From an uncultured Anaerobiospirillum sp. (lineage in GTDB: Bacteria; Pseudomonadota; Gammaproteobacteria; Enterobacterales; Succinivibrionaceae): 64,000 nucleotides of DNA. The position numbers and the translations under genes were made by a program. The notes under the pieces were generated by a model, which was given only the letters and a program-made list of their open reading frames with translations, was not told the origin of the DNA and made no database searches. Each line of letters begins with the position of its first letter. Position 1 is the first letter of the stretch. The stretch lies in the NCBI GenBank assembly GCA_944390115.1, contig CALXOW010000006.1, positions 1 through 64,000 of the forward strand, in the 5' to 3' direction. Below, one piece after another: positions 35,473-43,903 of the stretch.

Positions 35473-36774
35473 TTAGGCTTGGAGCTCAAACGACTCCAAG
35501 TAGCGCTGGGTAATGCGATTGGCCTCTGCTAATTCTTCATGCTCTACTAAGAGCATGCCATGTTTGATGCCTCTGCCATCGCGCAGGGGCCCCACTTTGT
35601 CACCAGCCTTGAGATTGCTTTGTTCTAGCACCACATGGCGGTGTTCCTCAGCAGTTAATTGGGACTTAAAGCCAGTGACGGTCGCTGGGTGGCTAAAGCT
35701 TAAGAAGCGCATAACCGCGCAGGTATGAGGCTTTGGTAAGGTGCCGATAGGAGCAAGGTCATCAAGTGGTTCGTGCTTAAGGATATGGTGTACAAAGAGC
35801 TTGATCGGGCTGATGCCATAGTTCTGTTCGAGCAAAATAACATCGTTACCAGCAAGGCGCAGCGACACATCGATCATATAGGCCGCACCCTCAGCCGTTA
35901 AAATTAAATCACATTGAAAGAAGGAGTTGTGGCACGCTGGGCCTAAGGCTGCCACTAAGCGCGTGATGGCGGGGTAGATGTGAACAAAGGCCTGCTCGTA
36001 GTCAGCGACAAAGTAGGCCACTTCTTGACGGTAGGGCAATGCGCTCATTTCCTTGGCAAAGAGTCCAAGCATATGAAAGGCGCCTTGCGCGTCAACAAAA
36101 AAGTTGGTGGAGTACTCGGTACCCTCGATGGCTTGCTCAAGCAAAAGCTCGCCTGCGGCAAAGCGCTCGGGGACGCAGTAAGAAGCCAAATCAGCTGCTT
36201 GGGTGCAATAGTGTACGCCTTGGGAACCCGATCCGCAGGCTGGTTTGACCACCAAGGGAAATCCGAGCTCTTTGTGGGCCCTGGTGAGTTCATCTGGAGT
36301 GAGACCCAATCCGTGAGTGCGCGCGCCCAGCACGATCTGGCGTGGGGCCGGTAGTCCGTGCTCGGTGAGGAGCTGATGGAATTTGTGCTTGTCGGTACAG
36401 GTGTCGATGGCCGGAGTACGCGGGCCTGCGAAATTGTAGCGCTCGTTGATTTTCCCTAGGTATATCAAGGCCCGGCCCACTGGTAGCGCCAAGGTATGCG
36501 TGACTTGATAGCGGGCAATAGCGTCAGCAACGACCTTGAGGTCGGAGAAGTCATGGGGAAGTAGGGTGAGGTTGCGCGCTAAGGGTGAGGCCAAAAAAAC
36601 TGGGGTGAGCTGCGGGGCTTGGTCGAGCGCTACGACCTTAACTCCCTTGGTCAGCAGCTCTTCGATAAAGGCTTGCGATCCGGCACCTACCCCTAAGATG
36701 AGGACAACTGACGAATTGCGGGATGCTAAAGCCGTGTCAGATGGACACCGCTGTTCTGTTTGAGCCGAACGCAT
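35473..36774 (-). CDS. ATP-grasp ligase, carbamoyl-phosphate-synthase/BC-like
   Basis: 433 residues. N-terminal Rossmann-like pre-ATP-grasp domain (VVLILGVGAGSQAFIEELL, VKVVALDQAPQ), then ATP-grasp (NFAGPRTPAIDTCTDKHKFH, GFPLVVKPACGSGSQGVHYC, LLLEQAIEGTEYSTNFFVD) and FQCDLILTAEGAAYMIDVSLRLAGND, where the usual E/D-x-N metal motif reads D-x-S. A C-terminal domain of about 100 residues follows. Such enzymes join a carboxylate and an amine or thiol through an acyl phosphate. First gene of a two-gene operon with a methyltransferase. The pathway is unknown. Confidence 0.82.
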   Translation of the reverse strand: MRSAQTEQRCPSDTALASRNSSVVLILGVGAGSQAFIEELLTKGVKVVALDQAPQLTPVFLASPLARNLTLLPHDFSDLKVVADAIARYQVTHTLALPVGRALIYLGKINERYNFAGPRTPAIDTCTDKHKFHQLLTEHGLPAPRQIVLGARTHGLGLTPDELTRAHKELGFPLVVKPACGSGSQGVHYCTQAADLASYCVPERFAAGELLLEQAIEGTEYSTNFFVDAQGAFHMLGLFAKEMSALPYRQEVAYFVADYEQAFVHIYPAITRLVAALGPACHNSFFQCDLILTAEGAAYMIDVSLRLAGNDVILLEQNYGISPIKLFVHHILKHEPLDDLAPIGTLPKPHTCAVMRFLSFSHPATVTGFKSQLTAEEHRHVVLEQSNLKAGDKVGPLRDGRGIKHGMLLVEHEELAEANRITQRYLESFELQA

Positions 36775-37306
36775 AACAAAAGCCTTGATTGTGTGTGTAC
36801 TGCACTGATCTGAGCGCTTCTGTTAGTTAGGCTTACTTAAGCGGCAACACCAAGGTTCAAGCTTTTGCGCGAAGTTAAAGCTTTGGCCCTGATGTGTGGC
36901 GCGTTAACCAAGCAACATCCGCAGACGCGCTGTGATGAGAACACTAATGATAGTCGCTTATTTAGTCTATGTCTAAATTAATTTGAAGTTTTGCTAGATT
37001 GATGCATAGATTGCAAATATTGCTTTTGATGTTTTAGGAAGTCAGCTAGCTACGGTGAGTTGAGCTAAGGGTGGCCTTGAGCTGGGGCACTTCAGCACAT
37101 GGCTAAGGCCGTGGTGACCGCTGGGCAATTGGTCGGAGCGGCCCGGCAGCCCTGGACCTACGCTCTTACTTTTTGAACTGTGCGCTCAATTCTTGGGGAC
37201 CACTTTCCTAAGTGGTGGTGATAAAGCGCATAGGTGTGCGATTGAGGTTAAGTTTTGGCGATGGGGCCGCTATAATAGGCGCCGGGTTTTTTCATGAGGC
37301 TAGTCC
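36775..37306. other. Divergent intergenic region with AT-rich core
   Basis: 532 bases. The stretch 36930-37030 is clearly AT-richer than its surroundings and probably holds the ATP-grasp promoter. The rlmKL promoter lies at the right end. No gene seen. Confidence 0.45.
37248..37276 (+). promoter_or_regulatory. Probable sigma-70 promoter of rlmKL operon
   Basis: TATAAT at 37271-37276 with TTAAGT at 37248-37253 (17-base spacer), 30 bases before the ATG. Confidence 0.6.
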
Positions 37307-39985
37307 ATGCAGAAGTTCTTTGCCACCTGTCCAAAAGGACTGGAGAATCTTTTATTTAACGAGTTAGGAGCCTTAGGGGCCTCCGCTGTTAAAGAAACCG
37401 TAGCTGGTGTCTCCTTCTCAGGTGACATGGCCCTGGCGATGCGCGTCTGCTTGTACAGCCGCTTTGCCTCCCGTGTCATCATGAATTTGGTCACCTTCAA
37501 TTGCGAAGATGACACCGATCTGTACTTAGGCGCGAAGGGCGTGGCCTATGAGCAGTACTTTGACAGCTCTAAGACCATTGCCGTGACCTTCAATGGCCAA
37601 AACAACAGCATTCGCAACACCCAGTACGGTGCCTTGCGCGTCAAGGACGCCCTGTGCGATCGCTTTGTCGAGAGTGGCCATGAGCGTCCTAATGTTGAGC
37701 GTCACAATCCGCAAGTGCACGTGGTCGCGACCTTGAAAAAGGGCGAGCTCGCCTTAGGCCTTGATTTATCGGGTTCGGCTCAATTCTGGCGTGAGTATCA
37801 CCGTGTCACCGGTACCGCTCCATTAAAGGAAAATCTGGCAGCGGCCTTGGTGGTACGCTCTGGTTTTACCGGACAGGAGCAAAACTTCGTTGACCCGATG
37901 TGTGGTGCGGCCACCTTGCTCTTGGAGGCTGCCACTATCGCCACCGATACCGCACCGGGCCTGATGCGTAGCGACTATGGCTTTAAGCACTTAAAGGGCT
38001 TTGATGAGGCAGCCTGGGAGTCCATCCTCACTGAGGCTAAGGAGCGTTCGGCAGCAGGTAAGGCTAAGGCCTTAGCTGCTGGCATTAAGCTCTATGGCTT
38101 TGATGCCGATCAAAGAGCCGTTGAGCGTGCGCGCCACAATATTGAGTCGGCTGGTTTTGCTGACTTAATTACGGTAGAGCTAGGGGAGCTCCATCATCTC
38201 CATAACCCATGCACCAATGACTTCCCATGCGTGGTGGTCACCAACCCGCCTTATGGCGAGCGTATGGGCAATTTCAATGAGTTAATCGAGCTGTACACCA
38301 CCTTAGGCTACAAGCTGCGTACTCAGTTCCCAGATGGCACGGCGGGCATTATTTCCAGCTCGCCTGAGCTCTTATCGTGCCTGCGCCTGGCGGGCCCTAA
38401 GACCTATCGCCTCTACAATGGTGCTCTTGATTGCCAGCTGCGCGTTTTTAAGCTCACCGCCGGGCAAGTACAAAGTGATGATGCCGCTGTGGATAGCGAG
38501 GTTAAGGCCGCGCTGTCGTTAAAGCGCGGTGACGCTGCCCCAGAGCTGGCCCCTGACTTTGCCAACCGCCTGCGCAAGAACCTAAAGAATTTAGGTAAGT
38601 GGGCTCAGCGCGAGCAGATCTCCGCTTACCGCGTCTATGATGCTGACTTGCCTGAGTACAATGCCGCTATCGACCGCTATAACGAGTACTACATCGTCCA
38701 AGAGTACCAGGCTCCAAGCACCATCAAGCCTCAGCTCGCCCAGCGCCGTCTACTCGATATGATTGCCGCAACTGTTGAGGTCACCGGTGCTCGCGGTCCT
38801 GAGGTTATCGTCAAGAGCCGTGAGCGCCAAAAGGGCGATGCCCAGTATCAAAAGCGCGAGGATGCCACCGGTACCTTAATCGAGGTCTATGAGGGTGATC
38901 TTAAGTTCCAAGTCAATCTCTACGATTACTTGGACACGGGCTTATTCCTCGACGCCCGTCCACTGCGCCGCATTATTGCTCAGCTGTCCGCCGGTAAGAG
39001 CTTCTTAAACCTCTTTGCCTACACCTGCACCGCCTCGGTAGCCGCCGCTAAGGGGGGAGCTACCACTACCACCTCGGTGGATATGAGCCGCACTTACCTT
39101 GATTGGGGCCAAGACAACTTCAAGTTAAATGGCTTGGATGTAGAAAGTGGCGCCAGCACCCATCACTTCAAGCAGGCTGACTGCTTGGCGTATCTGTCGT
39201 GTGATCAAGGCGAGCGCTTTGATCTCATTTACATCGATCCGCCAACCTTCTCCAACTCCAAGCGCATGGAGAAGAGCTTTGACGTGCAGCGCGATCACCT
39301 CAAGATGCTGGGCAACTTAACCCGTCACTTAAACGATGGCGGTATCGTGATCTTCTGTACCAACAAGCGCAACTTCAAGTTGGACGAAGGCCTTGAGGCC
39401 TACGGCTTTAGCGTCGAGAACATCACGGCGCAAAGCTACGATCCAGACTTCAAGCGCGATCCAAAGCTCCACACCTGCTTTAAGCTGGTCTATAGCAAGG
39501 AAAAGCAGACTCAAGAGCCTGAGGCCTTAGTCACCAACACCGCACAGCCACGCTGGGCACGTGATTTAGACCGCTCCGAGCGCTTCACCTTCAAGGGTAG
39601 CCGCGCTGCCGAACAAGGCCGTGCCGGTGCTCATGAGGGCAAGCGCGAGGGCCAACGCCATGCCTTCCGTGATAGCAGCCGTGACGGTCAACGCTCAGGG
39701 GCTCGTGACGGCCAGCGCAATGGTTTCCGCGATGGTGCTCGTTCTGGGGCACGTGATGGCTTCCGCGACGGTCAGCGTCCGGGCGCTCGTGATGGCCAAC
39801 GCAATGGTTTCCGTGATGGTGCTCGTTCTGGGGCACGTGATGGCTTCCGCGATGGTCAGCGTCCTGGTGCTCGTCCAGGTCAGCGCGATGAGCGGCGCGG
39901 CACGGGAGCGCGTACGGGCGGGCGCACCAGCGCTCCGACTAAGGTGCGCGTCTGGGGCCCACAAGGCGTCAAGGATTTAGACTAA
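37307..39985 (+). CDS. rlmL: 23S rRNA methyltransferase RlmKL with RDG-repeat tail
   Basis: 892 residues. Fused enzyme making m2G2445 (RlmL half) and m7G2069 (RlmK half). Order: THUMP domain (1 to about 160), RlmL methyltransferase (FVDPMCGAATLLLEAA, VVVTNPPYGERMG), and RlmK methyltransferase (SFLNLFAYTCTASVAAA, LIYIDPPTFSNSKRM, GGIVIFCTNKRNFK). E. coli RlmKL ends near residue 702; this protein adds about 160 residues, most of it RDGQRNGFRDGARSGARDGF-type repeats, positively charged and glycine-rich, probably disordered and rRNA-binding. Promoter at 37248-37276; uup follows 10 bases downstream, the same order as in E. coli. Confidence 0.95.
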   Translation: MQKFFATCPKGLENLLFNELGALGASAVKETVAGVSFSGDMALAMRVCLYSRFASRVIMNLVTFNCEDDTDLYLGAKGVAYEQYFDSSKTIAVTFNGQNNSIRNTQYGALRVKDALCDRFVESGHERPNVERHNPQVHVVATLKKGELALGLDLSGSAQFWREYHRVTGTAPLKENLAAALVVRSGFTGQEQNFVDPMCGAATLLLEAATIATDTAPGLMRSDYGFKHLKGFDEAAWESILTEAKERSAAGKAKALAAGIKLYGFDADQRAVERARHNIESAGFADLITVELGELHHLHNPCTNDFPCVVVTNPPYGERMGNFNELIELYTTLGYKLRTQFPDGTAGIISSSPELLSCLRLAGPKTYRLYNGALDCQLRVFKLTAGQVQSDDAAVDSEVKAALSLKRGDAAPELAPDFANRLRKNLKNLGKWAQREQISAYRVYDADLPEYNAAIDRYNEYYIVQEYQAPSTIKPQLAQRRLLDMIAATVEVTGARGPEVIVKSRERQKGDAQYQKREDATGTLIEVYEGDLKFQVNLYDYLDTGLFLDARPLRRIIAQLSAGKSFLNLFAYTCTASVAAAKGGATTTTSVDMSRTYLDWGQDNFKLNGLDVESGASTHHFKQADCLAYLSCDQGERFDLIYIDPPTFSNSKRMEKSFDVQRDHLKMLGNLTRHLNDGGIVIFCTNKRNFKLDEGLEAYGFSVENITAQSYDPDFKRDPKLHTCFKLVYSKEKQTQEPEALVTNTAQPRWARDLDRSERFTFKGSRAAEQGRAGAHEGKREGQRHAFRDSSRDGQRSGARDGQRNGFRDGARSGARDGFRDGQRPGARDGQRNGFRDGARSGARDGFRDGQRPGARPGQRDERRGTGARTGGRTSAPTKVRVWGPQGVKDLD
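39701..39868 (+). repeat. 84-bp tandem duplication in rlmL tail
   Basis: Units at 39701-39784 and 39785-39868 differ only at scattered third positions and encode the same 28 residues; a third, broken copy starts at 39869. Confidence 0.9.
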
Positions 39986-39995
39986 GGGGACGGCA

Positions 39996-41915
39996 ATGGC
40001 ATTGATCACAATGATGGGCGGCTCCTTGGCCTATGGCGATGATGCACTGTTGCAAGAAGCTGATTTTGCCTTAGAAGAAGGCGAGCGCGTGTGCTTGGTC
40101 GGCCGAAACGGTACCGGTAAGTCGAGCTTGCTTAAGGTGCTGGCGGGTGTCACCGAGCTTGATGCTGGGCGCATCATCTTCAAGGATGGCCTGCGCATCA
40201 ATCGCTTGCAGCAAGATCCACCGCAAGATGCGACCGGCACCGTCTATGGCATGGTGGCACGTGGCATCGATGTCGTGGGCGAGGCCTTAGCGCGCTTTCG
40301 TGAGACTGAGGTAGTCTCCGAGCAAGAAGAGCTGGCCGCCTTTATCGAGCATCATGACGGCTGGGTCAAGGATGCTTTGATCTACAAAATCTTAAACAAG
40401 ATGGAGTTAGATCCCGAGTGTCCTTTGGTCACCTTATCAGGCGGCTGGCGCCGTAAGGTCGCACTGGCGGCTGCTCTTGCTAATGAGCCGCAGGTGCTGC
40501 TCTTAGATGAGCCGACCAATCACTTAGATATCGCGACTATCGCTTGGCTGGAAGAGTACCTCAAGGATTTTAAGGGCACGGTCATCTTCGTCTCGCACGA
40601 CCGCACCTTTACTGACCATTTGGCGAGCCGTATTGTCGAATTAGATCGGGGTAAGTTATACTCTTATCCGGGTTCTTTTGATGATTATTTACGCTTGCGC
40701 GACGAGCGCTTACGCTTAGAAGAGCTCGAGCGTGCCAATTTTGATCGCGTGCTGGCCGAAGAAGAGGCCTGGATTCGCCGAGGCGTTAAGGCCCGTTTAG
40801 CGCGCAATGAAGGGCGCGTGCGCAATTTAGCGGCGATGCGCAAAGATCGCGCTGAGCGCCGTGATCGCCAAGGCCGCGCTATCATCAAGATTACCGAGGC
40901 CGATCGCTCGGGCAATATCGTTTTCGAGGCTGACCATATCAACGTCACCTATAACGATCGCGGCAGCGAGAACGTTATCATCAATGACTTCTCGCCGGTG
41001 GTGATGCGCTCGGACCGTATCGGTATCGTGGGTCCTAACGGCGCGGGCAAGACTACCTTAATCAAGATCTTGCAGGGCCTAGTCAAGCCTACCCATGGCT
41101 ATGTACGAATCGGCACCAATGTCCAAGTGCAGTACTTTGATCAGTACCATGAGCAGCTCGAGCTCGAGAAGAGCGTCGCGGACAATGTCGCCGAAGGCAA
41201 GAGCGACGTGGTGATCAACAATAAGAGCGTCCACGTCCTGTCCTATCTTAAAAATTTCCTCTTTACCGCGCGCAGAACCAGAAGCCCGGCCAAGGTGCTC
41301 TCGGGCGGCGAAAAGAACCGCTTGATGTTAGCGCGCATCTTTGCCCGTCCGTGCAATGTCCTGATTATGGACGAGCCGACCAACGATCTCGATCTTGAGA
41401 CCTTGGATCTGCTCGAGGAAATGCTGCAAAACTTCCCTGGCACCGTGATCGTGATTAGCCACGATCGTCGCTTCATCGATAATTTCGCCACCGAGACTTG
41501 GGTCTTCACCGGCAACGGTGAGATTGAGACGGTGGTGGGCGGCTGGACTGACGTCGAGGCCTACTATCGCCGTATCGGCAAGTCAGCGGTCGATGCCGTG
41601 AGCGGTAAGCTCAACGAGGTGGAGCCTGAGCGCACTAAAGAGGCTAAGGCCCAAGCGCGCGCTGAAGCCAAGAAGGAGGCGCCGAAGAAGTCCAAGCTCT
41701 CCTTTACTGAAGCTCATGAGCTCGAGGAACTGCCTGCCAAGGTCGAAGCTCAGGAAGCTAAGCTTAGTGAGTTAGATGCGCAAGTAGCCGATCCCGCCCT
41801 TTACACCAAGGGCCCTGACGCGATAAAAGAAGTGACGGCGCAGCGCGATGCGGCGCAAGCCGAGCTGGATGCGCTCTATGCACGCTGGGAGGATTTGATG
41901 GTGCGCAGCGAGTAG
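39996..41915 (+). CDS. uup: ABC-F ATPase Uup
   Basis: 639 residues, AAGGGG before the ATG. Two ABC domains without membrane segments: Walker A GRNGTGKSSLLK and GPNGAGKTTLIK, signatures TLSGGWRRKVALAAAL and VLSGGEKNRLMLARIF, Walker B VLLLDEPTNH and VLIMDEPTND. The inter-domain linker is charged and helical, and a C-terminal coiled coil (about residues 545-635) is the DNA-binding domain of Uup. Members act on ribosomes or branched DNA intermediates. It is directly coupled to rlmKL, as in other gammaproteobacteria. Confidence 0.94.
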   Translation: MALITMMGGSLAYGDDALLQEADFALEEGERVCLVGRNGTGKSSLLKVLAGVTELDAGRIIFKDGLRINRLQQDPPQDATGTVYGMVARGIDVVGEALARFRETEVVSEQEELAAFIEHHDGWVKDALIYKILNKMELDPECPLVTLSGGWRRKVALAAALANEPQVLLLDEPTNHLDIATIAWLEEYLKDFKGTVIFVSHDRTFTDHLASRIVELDRGKLYSYPGSFDDYLRLRDERLRLEELERANFDRVLAEEEAWIRRGVKARLARNEGRVRNLAAMRKDRAERRDRQGRAIIKITEADRSGNIVFEADHINVTYNDRGSENVIINDFSPVVMRSDRIGIVGPNGAGKTTLIKILQGLVKPTHGYVRIGTNVQVQYFDQYHEQLELEKSVADNVAEGKSDVVINNKSVHVLSYLKNFLFTARRTRSPAKVLSGGEKNRLMLARIFARPCNVLIMDEPTNDLDLETLDLLEEMLQNFPGTVIVISHDRRFIDNFATETWVFTGNGEIETVVGGWTDVEAYYRRIGKSAVDAVSGKLNEVEPERTKEAKAQARAEAKKEAPKKSKLSFTEAHELEELPAKVEAQEAKLSELDAQVADPALYTKGPDAIKEVTAQRDAAQAELDALYARWEDLMVRSE

Positions 41916-41963
41916 CGCCGACTGAGTTTTTTGTTTTTGTTTGCCACAATAAAGGAGGCATGT

Positions 41964-43043
41964 ATGACCACGATTTCCAATATTGATTTGCACTGTCATA
42001 CCACCGCATCTGATGGTGCTTATAGTCCCGAGCAAGTCGTGGCCCGTGCCTACAGTCGTGGTCTTAATCTCTTGGCCATCACCGACCACGATGCGGTGGG
42101 CGGGGTGGCAGCGGCGCAAGCTGAGGCGCAGCGCCTCAATGCTCTGCTCTTAGCAGGCGCGCCTGAGGCGCCAGTTGAGACCTATATCAAGCCCAATGCT
42201 GAGGTGCAAAGCGTCGAAAATGGCAGCTTGGAGCGCACGCCTAATGAGCGGCTGCTCACGGTGGTACCGGGCATTGAAATCTCTACCACCTGGCATGATG
42301 AGCAAATCCATATCGCCGGACTCTTTATCGATATCAATAGTCCTGAGCTGACCGCAGTGTTAGAGCAGCAAAAGGTACGGCGGGAAGAGCGTGCGGCTGC
42401 TATTGGCGAGAAGCTCGACCGTTTAGGCTTTAGCAATTCCTACCAGCGCTGTAAGGACAAAGCCCAAGCCGGGGCTTCGATTACCCGTGGCAACTACGCG
42501 CGCTTTATCTTTGAAGAGGGTAAGGCCGAGAGCATTGACGCAGCCTTTAACCAGTACTTAAAGCGGGGCCAACCAGCTTACGTTAATACCGAGTGGATTA
42601 GCGTAGAGCAGGCGGTGGCCGCGATTAAGGCCGCAGGGGGCGTAGCTGTGCTGGCGCACCCACGCCGTTACAAGATCTCCAATGGGCGCTTACGTCGCCT
42701 GTGCAAGGACTTTAAGGCCTGCGGCGGCACCGGCTTTGAGGTGGCATCCTCGCAGCAAAAGCCAATGGATTTTGACTATCTGGTGCAGCTGTGCGTCGAG
42801 TTTGATTTCTTCGCGAGCTTAGGCTCAGACTTTCACACCGACAACATCTACCGCGACTTAGGTCAGAATCTGGCGCTGCCTGATGCCTTAGCGCCAATCT
42901 GGCGTTGCCCTGAAGCCCAAGCTTTTGGCATCGATGCGGCGCTCAAACAGCGCCGCGTCAACCTGACCTATGCCAAGAGCGATGAGACGGGCGCTAAGGC
43001 TGATGATGGGGCTAAAGAGTCCGGTGCTCAGGCCGATGCGTAA
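41964..43043 (+). CDS. rnm: PHP-domain 5'-3' exoribonuclease (RNase AM/YciV-like)
   Basis: 359 residues from ATG 41964 (AAAGGAGG upstream). PHP metal motifs: IDLHCHTTASDGAYSPEQVV, LLAITDHDAVGG, VVPGIEIS, GVAVLAHPRRYK and ASLGSDFHTD. E. coli RNase AM trims the 5' ends of 5S and 23S rRNA; AMP phosphatase activity is also known in the family. This one is longer than E. coli YciV (293) through an insertion around residues 50-85 (LLAGAPEAPVETYIK) and an acidic tail. It follows uup at 48 bases and its last codons overlap the next gene. Confidence 0.88.
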   Translation: MTTISNIDLHCHTTASDGAYSPEQVVARAYSRGLNLLAITDHDAVGGVAAAQAEAQRLNALLLAGAPEAPVETYIKPNAEVQSVENGSLERTPNERLLTVVPGIEISTTWHDEQIHIAGLFIDINSPELTAVLEQQKVRREERAAAIGEKLDRLGFSNSYQRCKDKAQAGASITRGNYARFIFEEGKAESIDAAFNQYLKRGQPAYVNTEWISVEQAVAAIKAAGGVAVLAHPRRYKISNGRLRRLCKDFKACGGTGFEVASSQQKPMDFDYLVQLCVEFDFFASLGSDFHTDNIYRDLGQNLALPDALAPIWRCPEAQAFGIDAALKQRRVNLTYAKSDETGAKADDGAKESGAQADA

Positions 43044-43788
43044 GCAGATACCAGGTGCTACGGCTTCATTGCTCGTGATCGGCGCGACCTCCGAGATTGC
43101 GGTGGCCACGGTCAAAGAGTTTATCGCGCGCTATCCGCAGACTACGTGGCAGATCCATCTGTTGGGACGCAATGATGCGGCCTTGGCCCAGCTGGCCGCA
43201 GAATTTGCTGCCACCTGGGGCCACTACGACACCAGCATGGCCCCTGAGGAACAACAATCGTGCTTGCCTTTATGGGACGAGATTGACTACTGCTTGTGTG
43301 CCGTGGGCTACTTAGGCCCACAGTTTTCGGCCGAGCACGATCCTCAAGAAGCGGCCTTGATTACCACAGCCAACTATAGCGGGCTCTTGCCTATCTTGGA
43401 TGCGGTCGCTTTGCGGATGGAGACGGCCGGGAACGGTTCTTTGCTCGTGATAAGCTCAGTAGCGGGCGAGCGCGGGCGCCGCTCCAATTACTACTATGGT
43501 GCGGCCAAGGCGGCGCTAACGGCTTATCTTTCGGGCTTGCGTCTGCGCCTCTTGCCACGGGGCGTGCACGTTATGACGATTAAGCCGGGCTACGTGCTCA
43601 CGCGCATGGTCGCCGGGCGTCAGCTGCCGCCCTATATCAGCGCCCGCCCCGAGACTATCGCCCGTGATATTGTCAGGGCTACCGCCAAACGCCAGCCGGT
43701 GCTCTACACCATGTGGGCCTGGCGCTATATCATGGCGTTTACCCGCCTCATCCCCGAGCGCATCTTTATGCATTTGCGCCGTTTTTAG
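43036..43788 (+). CDS. Short-chain dehydrogenase, DprE2-like
   Basis: 250 residues from ATG 43036, overlapping the end of the RNase AM gene by 8 bases, so translational coupling is likely. NAD(P) motif VIGATSEIAVATVKEF, catalytic block ISSVAGERGRRSNYYYGAAKAALT (Ser, Tyr and Lys in pieces SSVAGERG and YYYGAAKAAL), then VHVMTIKPGYVLTRM. The RG-S-N-Y-x-Y-G-x-A-K pattern and the C-terminal ARDIVRATAKRQPVLY are typical of the DprE2 branch of SDRs; mycobacterial DprE2 works in decaprenyl-arabinose synthesis, but broader members do not. Function here is unknown. Confidence 0.83.
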   Translation: MRKQIPGATASLLVIGATSEIAVATVKEFIARYPQTTWQIHLLGRNDAALAQLAAEFAATWGHYDTSMAPEEQQSCLPLWDEIDYCLCAVGYLGPQFSAEHDPQEAALITTANYSGLLPILDAVALRMETAGNGSLLVISSVAGERGRRSNYYYGAAKAALTAYLSGLRLRLLPRGVHVMTIKPGYVLTRMVAGRQLPPYISARPETIARDIVRATAKRQPVLYTMWAWRYIMAFTRLIPERIFMHLRRF

Positions 43789-43796
43789 GAGCGAAA

Positions 43797-43818
43797 AAAG
43801 CCCGCTGACGCGGGCTTT
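43797..43818. terminator. Bidirectional terminator between SDR and GH51 genes
   Basis: AAAGCCCGC-TGAC-GCGGGCTTT, a 9-bp stem, with A-run on the left and TTTG on the right, so T-tracts exist in both directions. Confidence 0.85.
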
Positions 43819-43903
43819 GCATTAATTGGCTCCTGGAGGTGAAGGAGCGCTGATGGTTTATTGTGAAGCTGGAGCTCTAGTGCCAAGCTTTAGCTCTGGT
43901 GCT

